A DNA stretch of 53,942 nucleotides from Defluviitaleaceae bacterium (GTDB lineage: Bacteria > Bacillota > Clostridia > Lachnospirales > WRAX01), in assembly GCA_009779935.1 (NCBI GenBank), contig WRAX01000016.1:1-53942 (forward strand), written 5' to 3'. The notes beneath the pieces are model-generated. The model searched no databases, had not been told where the DNA came from, and saw only the letters and a list, made by a program, of their open reading frames with translations. The translations under genes were made by a program, and so were the position numbers. Shown here piece after piece: positions 39,009 to 47,528 of this stretch. The number at the start of each line of letters is the position of its first letter. The stretch's first letter is position 1.

Positions 39009-40253
39009 ATGAGTATACACAATGATGCACAACAAATGATTAAAAGCATAATAGCAGACAACATGCCCCGCCATGCCGTGGAAAACGCCTTGCGGGCGCA
39101 TGATTTTTGTGGTAAAATATATTTAGTGGCAATTGGCAAAGCGGCGTGGACAATGGCGCAGGCGGCTTCCGATTTCCTTGGAAATAAATTGGAGCGTGGT
39201 ATTGTTGTAACTAAATACGACCACAGCCAAGGGGTTTTACCTAATATTGACATTTATGAGGCGGGACATCCCGTAGCAGACGAGGCAACAATCGCCGCCA
39301 CAGCCAAGTGTATAGAGCTGACCCAGTCGCTGGGTGAAGGGGACGAGTTGCTGTTTCTTGTAAGTGGCGGCGGCTCTGCTTTATTCGAGAAGCCGCTGGA
39401 CGGGCTTGGGCTGGCAGATATACAAGATGCCACAGAGCAATTGCTTAAAAGCGGTGCAGATATTGTGGAAATTAATATGATACGCAAGCGGTTTTCGGCG
39501 GTTAAGGCGGGGCGTTTTGCCCAAATGGCCGCCCCTGCCAAAGTTTTTGCCGTTATCCTGTCGGATGTGTTGGGGGACCGTTTGGATTCCATTGCATCGG
39601 GGCCTGCTGTGCCGGACGCTTCCACTGTGGCAGATGCCCAAAAGGTGGTAGAAAAGTATAATTTACAGTTAAACGACGCACAACGCAAATATTTGCTGGA
39701 AGAAACACCCAAGACCATTGATAATGTGAAAACCGTGATAACAGGAAGCGTTGCCACCCTAACAGCTGCGGCGGAAAAGGCAGCAAGCCGGTTGGGTTAC
39801 ACCCCAACAGTACTAACCACCACCCTAAATTGCGAGGCGGCAGAGGCCGGCAGGTTGATGGGCTCCATAGCGGCGGATACGGATGCGGGGCGCAATACTT
39901 TCACCCGCCCTTGCGCCATTATTGCAGGGGGCGAAACCGTTGTAACCGTTAAAGGCAAGGGTAAAGGCGGGCGCAATCAGGAACTTGCTTTGTCCGCCGC
40001 CAAAGCCATTGCAGGGCTTGATGGTGTACTCATCTTCTCCCTGGGTTCGGATGGGACGGATGGGCCTACTGATGCGGCAGGGGGCATTGTAGATGGTGCA
40101 ACCATTGCAGGGCTTAAAGCCAAGGGTTTGGACGTGGACAAAGTGCTTGCAAATAATGACAGCTACACCGCCCTTGGGGCTGTTGATGGGTTGATTGTAA
40201 CAGGCCCAACAGGCACAAATGTTAATGATGTAACCGTAATACTTTGCCGGTAG
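39009..40253 (+). CDS. Glycerate 2-kinase, MOFRL family
   Basis: This enzyme phosphorylates D-glycerate to 2-phosphoglycerate, feeding lower glycolysis. The 414 residues show the N-terminal AIGKAAWTMAQAA, VVTKYDH and EAGHPVADEA segments, VSGGGSALFEKP, and the C-terminal MOFRL-type end (GGRNQELALSAAKAI, SLGSDGTDGPTDAAGGIVDG, NNDSYTAL). CCGGAGG lies 5 bases before the ATG. It follows the GntP permease on one strand. The TAG stop is part of a GTAGGG sequence that starts a degenerate intergenic repeat. Confidence 0.92.
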   Translation: MSIHNDAQQMIKSIIADNMPRHAVENALRAHDFCGKIYLVAIGKAAWTMAQAASDFLGNKLERGIVVTKYDHSQGVLPNIDIYEAGHPVADEATIAATAKCIELTQSLGEGDELLFLVSGGGSALFEKPLDGLGLADIQDATEQLLKSGADIVEINMIRKRFSAVKAGRFAQMAAPAKVFAVILSDVLGDRLDSIASGPAVPDASTVADAQKVVEKYNLQLNDAQRKYLLEETPKTIDNVKTVITGSVATLTAAAEKAASRLGYTPTVLTTTLNCEAAEAGRLMGSIAADTDAGRNTFTRPCAIIAGGETVVTVKGKGKGGRNQELALSAAKAIAGLDGVLIFSLGSDGTDGPTDAAGGIVDGATIAGLKAKGLDVDKVLANNDSYTALGAVDGLIVTGPTGTNVNDVTVILCR

Positions 40254-40294
40254 GGCGGGGTTACGAAGGCGGTAGCCGATCCCACCCTGATGGA
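40252..40294. repeat. Degenerate copy of the GTAGGG intergenic inverted repeat
   Basis: TAGGGCGGG (40252-40260 area) and CCCACCCT near 40285-40294 form an imperfect inverted repeat that resembles the termini of the element at 42178. The left end contains the stop codon of the glycerate-kinase gene. Confidence 0.45.
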
Positions 40295-40355
40295 CGGACG
40301 CATTGTGCGGGACAGATAACAGTACATGGCGTAATTACAAAGGAGTACCAAAAAT

Positions 40356-41843
40356 ATGGAAGCTTTGAAAAGAAAATTCGGCAAAATTGATATGACAGAG
40401 GGCAGACCCTGGCGTAAGCTTTTAATGTTTGCCGTGCCAATGCTAATAGGCAACATTTTTCAGCAATTTTATAATTTAGCGGATGCCATGATGCTTGGGC
40501 GTTTTGTGGGCCCCAATGCCCTTGCGGCTGTTGGTGCATCCATGCCTGTTTTCTTCCTTATTATCGTGCTTATGGCAGGTGTTGCCGTGGGCGGCGGCGT
40601 TATGGTTTCCCAATACTTCGGCGCAAAAGCAAGGGAGGATTTGTCCCGTACCATCGGCACAATTATCACCTGCACTGCCATTGTGGGTGTTGTTTTGATG
40701 GTTGTGGGGCCGTTGCTGTCCCGCCCTTTAATGGTTGCCCTTAACACCCCGGCGGAAATTTTGGATGATAGTGTGCTGTACATGAACATCCTAATGTGGG
40801 GCATTTTAAGCATGGCATATTTTAACATATTTTCGGGCATTTTGCGGGGCTTGGGGGATTCCTTCTCCCCCCTTATTTACCTTGTAATCTCGTCTTTACT
40901 TAATGTGGCACTTAACTTTGTGTTTATTGTTTGGTTGGACTGGGGCATGCCCGCCGTTGCTGTTGGTACGGTAATTGCCCAAGGTTTTTCCGCATTTTTG
41001 TGCTGGCGCAGGCTGATGAAGATGCGCAGTGTTTTTGATGCCGGCAAAAAATACCTTAAACCCCAGAAAAAGTATGTAAAACAAGTTTTGAAACTGGGTT
41101 TGCCCACAGGCGCATCCCAGGCGGTTATTGCGGTGGCCGTTATGCTTGTGCAACCCCTTACAAACAGCTTTGGTGCAACCTTTGTGGCCACAATGACAAT
41201 TGTTATGCGTATTGATGCCTTTATACTTATGCCCATTTTTAGCTTTGGCAACGCCATTACGGTGTTTGCGGGGCAAAACATGGGGGCAGGCAAAAAGGAG
41301 CGCATAAGCCAAGGTGTTAAGGAAGGGGTTATACTTTCCCTTTTAGTGTCCATTGCTATGGGTGCGGCAGTGCTGTTGTTCGGGGAATTTTTTGCAAGGG
41401 TTTTTACCGACCCCGCCGACCCCTATACGCCTTATATAGTCGACATGTCCCAGCGGATGATACGTATTTTGGTGCCGGGCTTTGTCATCTTCTCCATCTG
41501 CCAGGTGCTTTGGGGGGCAATACGTGGCGCAGGGGATGCTATGAGCCCCATGTGGGGCTCCCTAATAAACACGGTGGTGGTGCGTGTGCCATCCGCCTAC
41601 CTGTTTATTTGGCTGATGGCACCACCCGCCTGGCTTAATCTTGCTATTATAGACCCTGATGCACACCATCGCAATCCCGAGGCCTTAATGTGGTCACTGG
41701 TAACAGCTTGGACAACCAATACAATTTTATCCATCATCGTTTACCGCATGGGTAAATGGCGCAATAAAGGCATTGTGGCGGCCGGTGATGCGGATGCCCC
41801 TTTAACCAACACCGACAGTGATGCAGGGGGCGAGAAGGACTGA
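40356..41843 (+). CDS. MATE-family efflux transporter
   Basis: The 495 residues form about 12 membrane helices. The start reads PWRKLLMFAVPMLIGNIFQQFYNLADAMMLGRFVG, the MATE signature, and the second half repeats it as QVLKLGLPTGASQAVIAVAVMLVQPLTN. MATE proteins export cationic drugs or metabolites using sodium or protons; the substrate here is unknown. The C-terminal 25 residues are hydrophilic and acidic. AGGAG precedes the ATG. Its stop overlaps the start of the next gene by one base. Confidence 0.92.
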   Translation: MEALKRKFGKIDMTEGRPWRKLLMFAVPMLIGNIFQQFYNLADAMMLGRFVGPNALAAVGASMPVFFLIIVLMAGVAVGGGVMVSQYFGAKAREDLSRTIGTIITCTAIVGVVLMVVGPLLSRPLMVALNTPAEILDDSVLYMNILMWGILSMAYFNIFSGILRGLGDSFSPLIYLVISSLLNVALNFVFIVWLDWGMPAVAVGTVIAQGFSAFLCWRRLMKMRSVFDAGKKYLKPQKKYVKQVLKLGLPTGASQAVIAVAVMLVQPLTNSFGATFVATMTIVMRIDAFILMPIFSFGNAITVFAGQNMGAGKKERISQGVKEGVILSLLVSIAMGAAVLLFGEFFARVFTDPADPYTPYIVDMSQRMIRILVPGFVIFSICQVLWGAIRGAGDAMSPMWGSLINTVVVRVPSAYLFIWLMAPPAWLNLAIIDPDAHHRNPEALMWSLVTAWTTNTILSIIVYRMGKWRNKGIVAAGDADAPLTNTDSDAGGEKD

Positions 41844-42181
41844 TGAATATTCAAATATTCGGCAAAGCCAAGTGTTTTGACAGCAAAAAAGCCCAGCGGT
41901 ATTTTAAGGAGCGGCGTATAAAGTTCCAATTTGTGGAAGTTGATAGATTTGGCTTATCCAAAGGCGAATACGCCAGCGTTAAGGCGGCCGTGGGCGGTAT
42001 GGATGTGTTGATAGACGAAAAATCCAAGGAATATGAAGCCCAGTTTATAGCACACCTTGCACGTAAGGAGGATGTGGAACAGCGACTGCTGGACAACCCC
42101 GGTATGTTCAAAACCCCTATTGTGCGTAATGGCAAGCAGGCCACCATTGGCTACCAGCCCGATGTTTGGGCCGGATGGTAG
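41843..42181 (+). CDS. ArsC/Spx-family thioredoxin-fold protein
   Basis: The 112 residues begin MNIQIFGKAKCFDSKKAQRYFKERRIKFQFVEVD, typical of the ArsC/Spx/YffB group with a single N-terminal Cys (C-F-D-S) instead of the C-x-x-C of Spx. TPIVRNGKQATIGYQPDVW near the end matches the ArsC-like closing motif. It may be a reductase of unknown substrate. There are no ars genes nearby, so arsenate reduction is not supported. It overlaps the MATE gene by one base. Its TAG stop lies in the first bases of the inverted-repeat element at 42178. Confidence 0.8.
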   Translation: MNIQIFGKAKCFDSKKAQRYFKERRIKFQFVEVDRFGLSKGEYASVKAAVGGMDVLIDEKSKEYEAQFIAHLARKEDVEQRLLDNPGMFKTPIVRNGKQATIGYQPDVWAGW

Positions 42182-42327
42182 GGTGGGTGCTTGCCCCCAC
42201 CCGTTTCATGCGGTCGCAATGCACGCCACGCCTTGCGGAAATTGGGTGGCACCCACTTGGGCGGGGGCAAGCACCCAAGTAGGTGGGGGCAAGCACCCAA
42301 GTAGGTGGGGGCAAGCACCCACCCTAC
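42178..42327. mobile_element. 150-bp element with perfect 24-bp terminal inverted repeats
   Basis: The ends at 42178-42201 and 42304-42327 are exact complements over 24 bp and begin GTAGGGTGGGTGC. Each end is itself nearly palindromic. The right half has tandem 22-bp units (42260-42281, 42282-42303, then the terminus) sharing GGGGGCAAGCACCCA. No ORF fits inside. Both flanking genes, which converge on it, take their TAG stop codons from its GTAG ends. It has the form of a miniature inverted-repeat or REP-type element. No transposase is in the window. Confidence 0.75.
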
Positions 42328-45300
42328 AACAAACAAGCTAAGTTGCCCAAATTTTGCAATAAATCGTCATTCCAAAGTTTGGCGGCATTATTGTTAGGTA
42401 AAGCGGTTAGGCACAATGCACCCATAACAACATTGCCGCAAATACAGGGGATGGCGGCAATGGCTTCGGCATTTTCGCCCCCGCTTTCTCTTTGCACTTT
42501 TGGCTGCTTTTCATATATTGCACTTTTTATCAAATCCTTATGGGCATCACAGGTATCAATTTCTGATGCGGTTAGGTAAAAAATATCATCTGCCCGGGCA
42601 ATTTCTTTAATTTTGCCTAAAATGGCGGATGTTTTTTCGTTATGCGGCATGGCATCCTTTATTAAGTTTATAATCTCAAAAGTCATTCTCATCCGCATGG
42701 CATCTATTATTGTATCACCGGAAACAATGTCCGTGGCACCCATCACATCCCGGGCGGGGTTTTTGGCTGCATCATATACGGTGCAGGTGTTGCGGCCGGC
42801 TTTTTTGCTGGCGTATAAGGCCATATCCGCCTTTTCCATAAGCCCGGCCTTGGAAGTGTCGTGGTTGGTTAGGGCGGCTATGCCAAAGCTGGCTGTTACA
42901 GGCCGCCTAATGCCCAGCAACTTTTCTTCATCGATGGCAAGCCTTAGTTTTTCGGAAACCCTTAGAGCCTCGTCCGCTTTTGCGCCTTCCAAAACAACCA
43001 CAAACTCCTCACCGCCAAAACGGCCAAAGGGGGTATCTTTTCGCAAATTATTGCGGATAACCGCCCCAAATTCTCTGAGCACAGCATCCCCTGTTTGGTG
43101 GCCATATGTGTCGTTTATGGCCTTAAAATTATCCAAATCCCCCACAATTATGGACAGGGGGGAGCCTGTTTCCACTGCTTTTTGTATGGCTTTGTCCATG
43201 GCAATTTCCAGATATTGTCGGTTTAGGGCTCCCGTTAATTTGTCCAGCATTGCGGTGGTTCTTATTGTGTGCATATGCACATTCATTGCAAGGGGGTTTA
43301 GGAGCATATCCAGCCCCTTGGCGGACTTTTGGTTTATATTGTGAAACATACTGTCAGCAGATATATAAACATATGCCACGGTGCGTTGCCCCATGTTTAC
43401 GGGCATACACAAAGCCGCATTAATGCCTTCCGAAAGCAAGCCTTCCAAGCCATCACCATTATGATAATCCCGGCAAACAAGAACATTTTGACCCAGCATT
43501 TCTGTGCGGTGCAGAATAGGCAAATATTCTGTAATACCCTTGTCATTATTTATATTTGAGGCGATAACCGAAAAATCCCCCGCATCGCTTTTGGTAATGA
43601 TAAGACATTTGTGGGCGCAGGATGATGCCGCAAAATACCTAACAAACAAACTAAGGTTTCTTTGAATATCAGAGGACAGGTTGGCCAACAAACCATGGGG
43701 GCTCCTCACAGCCAAAGGAAGGCCCGCCAAAAACACCTGCCTGCCAAGGGTTTTTAGCTTTTCATCAGCCAAAAACTCGCCAAACAAACCTTCTGACATC
43801 ATTTGGTTTATGGCTATTTCCTTACTGTTTATTACTTTCCTAAAAGGCACTTCAAAATTATAATGTTGCACAATGGCACCCCAAAACTTTTCGGGGGCTT
43901 TGGAAAGTGATTCACGAATTGCCTCGCAAGCCCTTGCGGCATAGTCTTTTGCCAAATATTCGCTGGTTTTGCTATGGAAAAGGCTGATGCTGTTACAAAT
44001 TAAGGATAGCAGCAGGGGCATTTTTTTCTTAGGTGCCAGTTGGTAGGCTTTTTTAAGGGTTGTTAGCCTTTTATCGCCCTGTTGCATTAAACTTTCTGCA
44101 TATAGTATTTTGGGGCGCAGATGCATGGATATATGCTCCAAATCCCCCGCAAGGGTTAGGACATATGTTAAAGATTTGCTTAGGGGCTCTATGCCTTTGT
44201 ATCTATGCACCCAAAACAAGAAATCCAAGGCACGGCTTGTGGTGGCCGCATCCAAATTTTCCGGGTTTACCAGCTCTTTTACCATCTCTTCGGCTTGGTT
44301 GGCGGTTTTGTTGTAATCCCCGTCGCAGGTGGATATTTCTTTTACAAAGCTTGCAATGCGCAAAAGCTTTTCATGCTCTTTTTGGAAGCGTTGGTTAGTT
44401 GGTTGTATTTCCAAAATTTTACTTGCTGCATGGGTTGCTGCTTCAAAATCACCAACCGACATGTAAAACCAAAAAATTTCCTGGCTGGCTAAAAGAATGC
44501 TTTCGGCAGGTATTTTTTTACCATCAACATAGGTTTTGAAGTTTGTAGCAACCCCATAAGCATCGCTTATAAAGCCCGCATTAAACAGTGCAGGTATTTG
44601 GGTAAAAAACCCCATTACATACGGATCCCTTTGCGCCATTTTTGCGGCAACAATAAATTGCTCGGCATAATCTATTGCCTTGTCTATTTCAAAAAAGTTT
44701 GAATAGTGGTTTCTTGCTTTGGAGTTTAGTATTGGCGGCAAAATCATAGGTTCTACGGGGTTTTGCAAAAGTTCGCTTGATGTTACATCGGACAGCTTGC
44801 CTTTGCGGTTGACGGAGTAAATGATGGACAAATTGCCCTGGGTTACTATTGCATTCATCCTGCTATCTGCCAGCAGGCAAAGCCTGATGGATTCTATTGC
44901 AAATTCTATTGCTTTTTCAAAATTTTTATTGGCGTAGTGGTAGGTATATAAGCTGTTTGCAAGGGATGCTTTTTCCGTAAACATATCATCTTTGCAAAAG
45001 CTAAGGGCATTTTCTATCATTTCTTTTAACTGCTGGTTGGAGCCATCTTTTTGACGCAATAAGCTTATATTGGAGATAAGATATGTTACATAAGCCCCTG
45101 TATTTGTTTGGCGGAAATCATCATCAAAATTTACATGGCTTTCCATTTCTTCAAAGGCGGCCCAGGCCCCATCACGGTTGCCTGTAAGTTGAAGGCATTG
45201 CACCAAATCGCATTGTATTTTAACATATTTGGCTGTCAGCCCCAATTCTTTACACAGCTGGGCACCCTGCCTTAAAAAATCTATCCCTTCGGCTATTTTG

Positions 45301-47513
45301 CCTGCTCTTTTTAGGGTGTTGCCCAGTTTATAAAGGGATTCGGCCTCCTCCTCCCTATCGCCCAACAATATGCAAACATCCACCATTTTGCGGCATATTT
45401 CCACACATTTGGTTAAGTTGCCTATACGCATGCCTTCTTTTATCATTTGCTGGTATTTGGGCAAAAGCTCCCTGCTTCTGCCGGCAAGTTCTAAATGCAA
45501 AACAAGCTCCGCCAGCATATCGCCACCCTTGTTGCTGTGCCCTTCCAGGGCATCTGCTGCTAAGCTGTGCATCCCTTTTACTTTTGCGGTTTTAATTTGA
45601 TTGTATAGATACGATTTTAACAGCTTCCCATCCAAATCATAGGTCACATTTTGCCCATCGGCAAATTCGTTCAAAATACCACGGTTTACCAAATTGTTAA
45701 GGTTTTGCTTCATATTTTTTGCGTGGGGCAAAACAGCCTGCAAAAAACCTTGGCTTGGGAAGATATTGTTAAAGATGGAGACGGCCTCCGCCACATCAAA
45801 TTCATCTTGGTTAAGGCTTTGTGCCGTTGCTTGTGCAAATTGCTCCAAACTGGCGGGCATGGGTATTTTATCATATTCCGATGGCTGGTAGTTTATATGC
45901 CAGCGGCCATCACTTTCCTTAACATATATGATGCGGTTTGTGTGCAGGTTTTTTAGCACATCTTCTAAAAACAGGGGGTTGCCATTGGTGTTTTTGTGGA
46001 TGGTTTGCGCAAATTCGTCTGAAAGTTGTGGCATGTTTAGGGCACCTTTAACCAGGGCGGCGGTTTCCTCCTTGGAAAGGGCGGCCAGCCTAAAATGAAT
46101 AAAATCTTCACTGCTGCGCAGTTTTTCCAAAAAGCTTCCAAACTTCTCGCTATCAAAACTTGGGCGGCTGGTAAAAAGTAAGCACAGCTTTTTGCAAACA
46201 CTTAGCAATGTTTCAAAAAGGTTTATGGAAAAGTCATCGGCAAACTCAAAATCATCCAGCATAAATATTATTTCTTTATCTTTTACACAATCATATATAA
46301 ATTTTATAAGGGAGCTGCGGCCGTAGCTTCCGCTACTCTCATCAAGGGCTGTTCCGTTTATCACGGAGGATATATAGCGCAAAAAATCCCCATCCGCATT
46401 TGTTGCAAAATTGCCTTCTGCTAACTGGCGCAATATTGCACGCACGGCATTATCCCCGTGGCAGTCCAAACACCAAAAAACGGGGGCGTTTTGCAAATAC
46501 AACCTATCCTTTATTTGGCCGAATAAAGTGGATTTGCCCACGCCTTGCTCGCCATTTACATAAACATAACGCAACGCTTTGCCATGGGATGATGACAGGA
46601 ATCTTTCAAAATTCTTTAATATTTTGCCCAGCTCGTCCCGCCGCCCTATAAAGCTTGTGCCTAAGGAAAGATATTCCAGCTCTGCGGGGTTAAAGGTTTT
46701 GTATTGGGTGCCAAAAGCATTATTAATGCTGTGGATTATTGATGCAACATCCTTAAAGCGGGTTTCTTTATCTGCTGTGGCTTTTTCTATTATGGGCAAA
46801 ATTTTTGAAGCAAAGCTGCATAACATGGTTTCGGGTTTTTGTGCAAAATCTGCTAATTCCTTCTTAAAGCTTGCGCCGGTGCCGTTTTTACCCGAAACAA
46901 GGCAAAACAAAACCACGCCAAGGGAATATATATCCCATCCCGCATCGGGCATTGTGCCGTATAACCCTTCGGGGGCTGTAAAATAGGCATTTTTACCAAG
47001 TTCTGCCTGCAACAGCCTAACTGTTGCCATATCCCTTAAACATAGGGTATATCCATCATCTTTTGATATAACTATATTATTTGCATTTATATCCCCATGG
47101 CAGATATTTTTAACATGCAGAAAGGATACGCCACAGCAAGCCTGCACAAATAACTGCAATAGCTTTTCTTGGGGTTGTTTGGCAAGGTTTTCCAATGTAT
47201 CGTGAAGGGTAGCAGAGCCCGGGGTGTATTGTGATGATAATGCGTATTGGGAAACACCAACCTGCTTGCCGCCAATGGTTTTAACGGGTTCTATGGCATA
47301 ATTGTTTAGGATGAAGGGGGAAGTTAGGTTTTTATACAGCGCAAACTCCCTGCTGTAAAAATCCAAAAGCTTGTTGTTACCTGCGTCAAAATCCAGTAGA
47401 TGCATTATTTTTTCTTTGTCTTTGTCCAAGGCATCTTTAACCAGATATGAGGGTATCGACGCCAAGTCATTAAGCGGGCTTATTATCCTGTATCGGTTGT
47501 TAATAATTGACAT
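42324..47513 (-). CDS. Giant multidomain signalling protein: kinase-like, ATPase, TPR, GAF, GGDEF, GAF
   Basis: The product has 1729 residues. Residues 5-265 are protein-kinase-like: HGDINANN at 139-146 supplies the catalytic-loop Asp and Asn, and D161 fills the DFG place. No glycine-rich loop and no VAIK Lys are clear, so it may be a pseudokinase. Residues 285-640 are an AAA/STAND-type ATPase (FIGRRDEL, Walker A GEQGVGKST at 321-329, Walker B IIFMLDD). About 650-1150 is helical and TPR-like. A GAF-like region precedes a GGDEF domain (GGEEF at 1500-1504, DNFKAINDTYGH), and a short GAF-like end follows. The RxxD inhibition site is imperfect (RKDT). The output is probably c-di-GMP synthesis. 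It is cytoplasmic. A paralogous GGDEF gene lies just upstream. Confidence 0.82.
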   Translation of the reverse strand: MSIINNRYRIISPLNDLASIPSYLVKDALDKDKEKIMHLLDFDAGNNKLLDFYSREFALYKNLTSPFILNNYAIEPVKTIGGKQVGVSQYALSSQYTPGSATLHDTLENLAKQPQEKLLQLFVQACCGVSFLHVKNICHGDINANNIVISKDDGYTLCLRDMATVRLLQAELGKNAYFTAPEGLYGTMPDAGWDIYSLGVVLFCLVSGKNGTGASFKKELADFAQKPETMLCSFASKILPIIEKATADKETRFKDVASIIHSINNAFGTQYKTFNPAELEYLSLGTSFIGRRDELGKILKNFERFLSSSHGKALRYVYVNGEQGVGKSTLFGQIKDRLYLQNAPVFWCLDCHGDNAVRAILRQLAEGNFATNADGDFLRYISSVINGTALDESSGSYGRSSLIKFIYDCVKDKEIIFMLDDFEFADDFSINLFETLLSVCKKLCLLFTSRPSFDSEKFGSFLEKLRSSEDFIHFRLAALSKEETAALVKGALNMPQLSDEFAQTIHKNTNGNPLFLEDVLKNLHTNRIIYVKESDGRWHINYQPSEYDKIPMPASLEQFAQATAQSLNQDEFDVAEAVSIFNNIFPSQGFLQAVLPHAKNMKQNLNNLVNRGILNEFADGQNVTYDLDGKLLKSYLYNQIKTAKVKGMHSLAADALEGHSNKGGDMLAELVLHLELAGRSRELLPKYQQMIKEGMRIGNLTKCVEICRKMVDVCILLGDREEEAESLYKLGNTLKRAGKIAEGIDFLRQGAQLCKELGLTAKYVKIQCDLVQCLQLTGNRDGAWAAFEEMESHVNFDDDFRQTNTGAYVTYLISNISLLRQKDGSNQQLKEMIENALSFCKDDMFTEKASLANSLYTYHYANKNFEKAIEFAIESIRLCLLADSRMNAIVTQGNLSIIYSVNRKGKLSDVTSSELLQNPVEPMILPPILNSKARNHYSNFFEIDKAIDYAEQFIVAAKMAQRDPYVMGFFTQIPALFNAGFISDAYGVATNFKTYVDGKKIPAESILLASQEIFWFYMSVGDFEAATHAASKILEIQPTNQRFQKEHEKLLRIASFVKEISTCDGDYNKTANQAEEMVKELVNPENLDAATTSRALDFLFWVHRYKGIEPLSKSLTYVLTLAGDLEHISMHLRPKILYAESLMQQGDKRLTTLKKAYQLAPKKKMPLLLSLICNSISLFHSKTSEYLAKDYAARACEAIRESLSKAPEKFWGAIVQHYNFEVPFRKVINSKEIAINQMMSEGLFGEFLADEKLKTLGRQVFLAGLPLAVRSPHGLLANLSSDIQRNLSLFVRYFAASSCAHKCLIITKSDAGDFSVIASNINNDKGITEYLPILHRTEMLGQNVLVCRDYHNGDGLEGLLSEGINAALCMPVNMGQRTVAYVYISADSMFHNINQKSAKGLDMLLNPLAMNVHMHTIRTTAMLDKLTGALNRQYLEIAMDKAIQKAVETGSPLSIIVGDLDNFKAINDTYGHQTGDAVLREFGAVIRNNLRKDTPFGRFGGEEFVVVLEGAKADEALRVSEKLRLAIDEEKLLGIRRPVTASFGIAALTNHDTSKAGLMEKADMALYASKKAGRNTCTVYDAAKNPARDVMGATDIVSGDTIIDAMRMRMTFEIINLIKDAMPHNEKTSAILGKIKEIARADDIFYLTASEIDTCDAHKDLIKSAIYEKQPKVQRESGGENAEAIAAIPCICGNVVMGALCLTALPNNNAAKLWNDDLLQNLGNLACLL

Positions 47514-47528
47514 GTGCTTCCCCCTCCC

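Noticed and set aside
41843-42181. Arsenate reductase
   Set aside because: The fold fits ArsC/Spx, but there are no ars genes or operator nearby and many members are not arsenate reductases.
42260-42327. Possible CRISPR array
   Set aside because: The 22-bp units are directly adjacent with no spacers, there are only three, and no cas genes are near.
42613-43344. 243-codon open frame on the plus strand
   Set aside because: Antisense to the GGDEF part of the 1729-residue protein and without a ribosome site.
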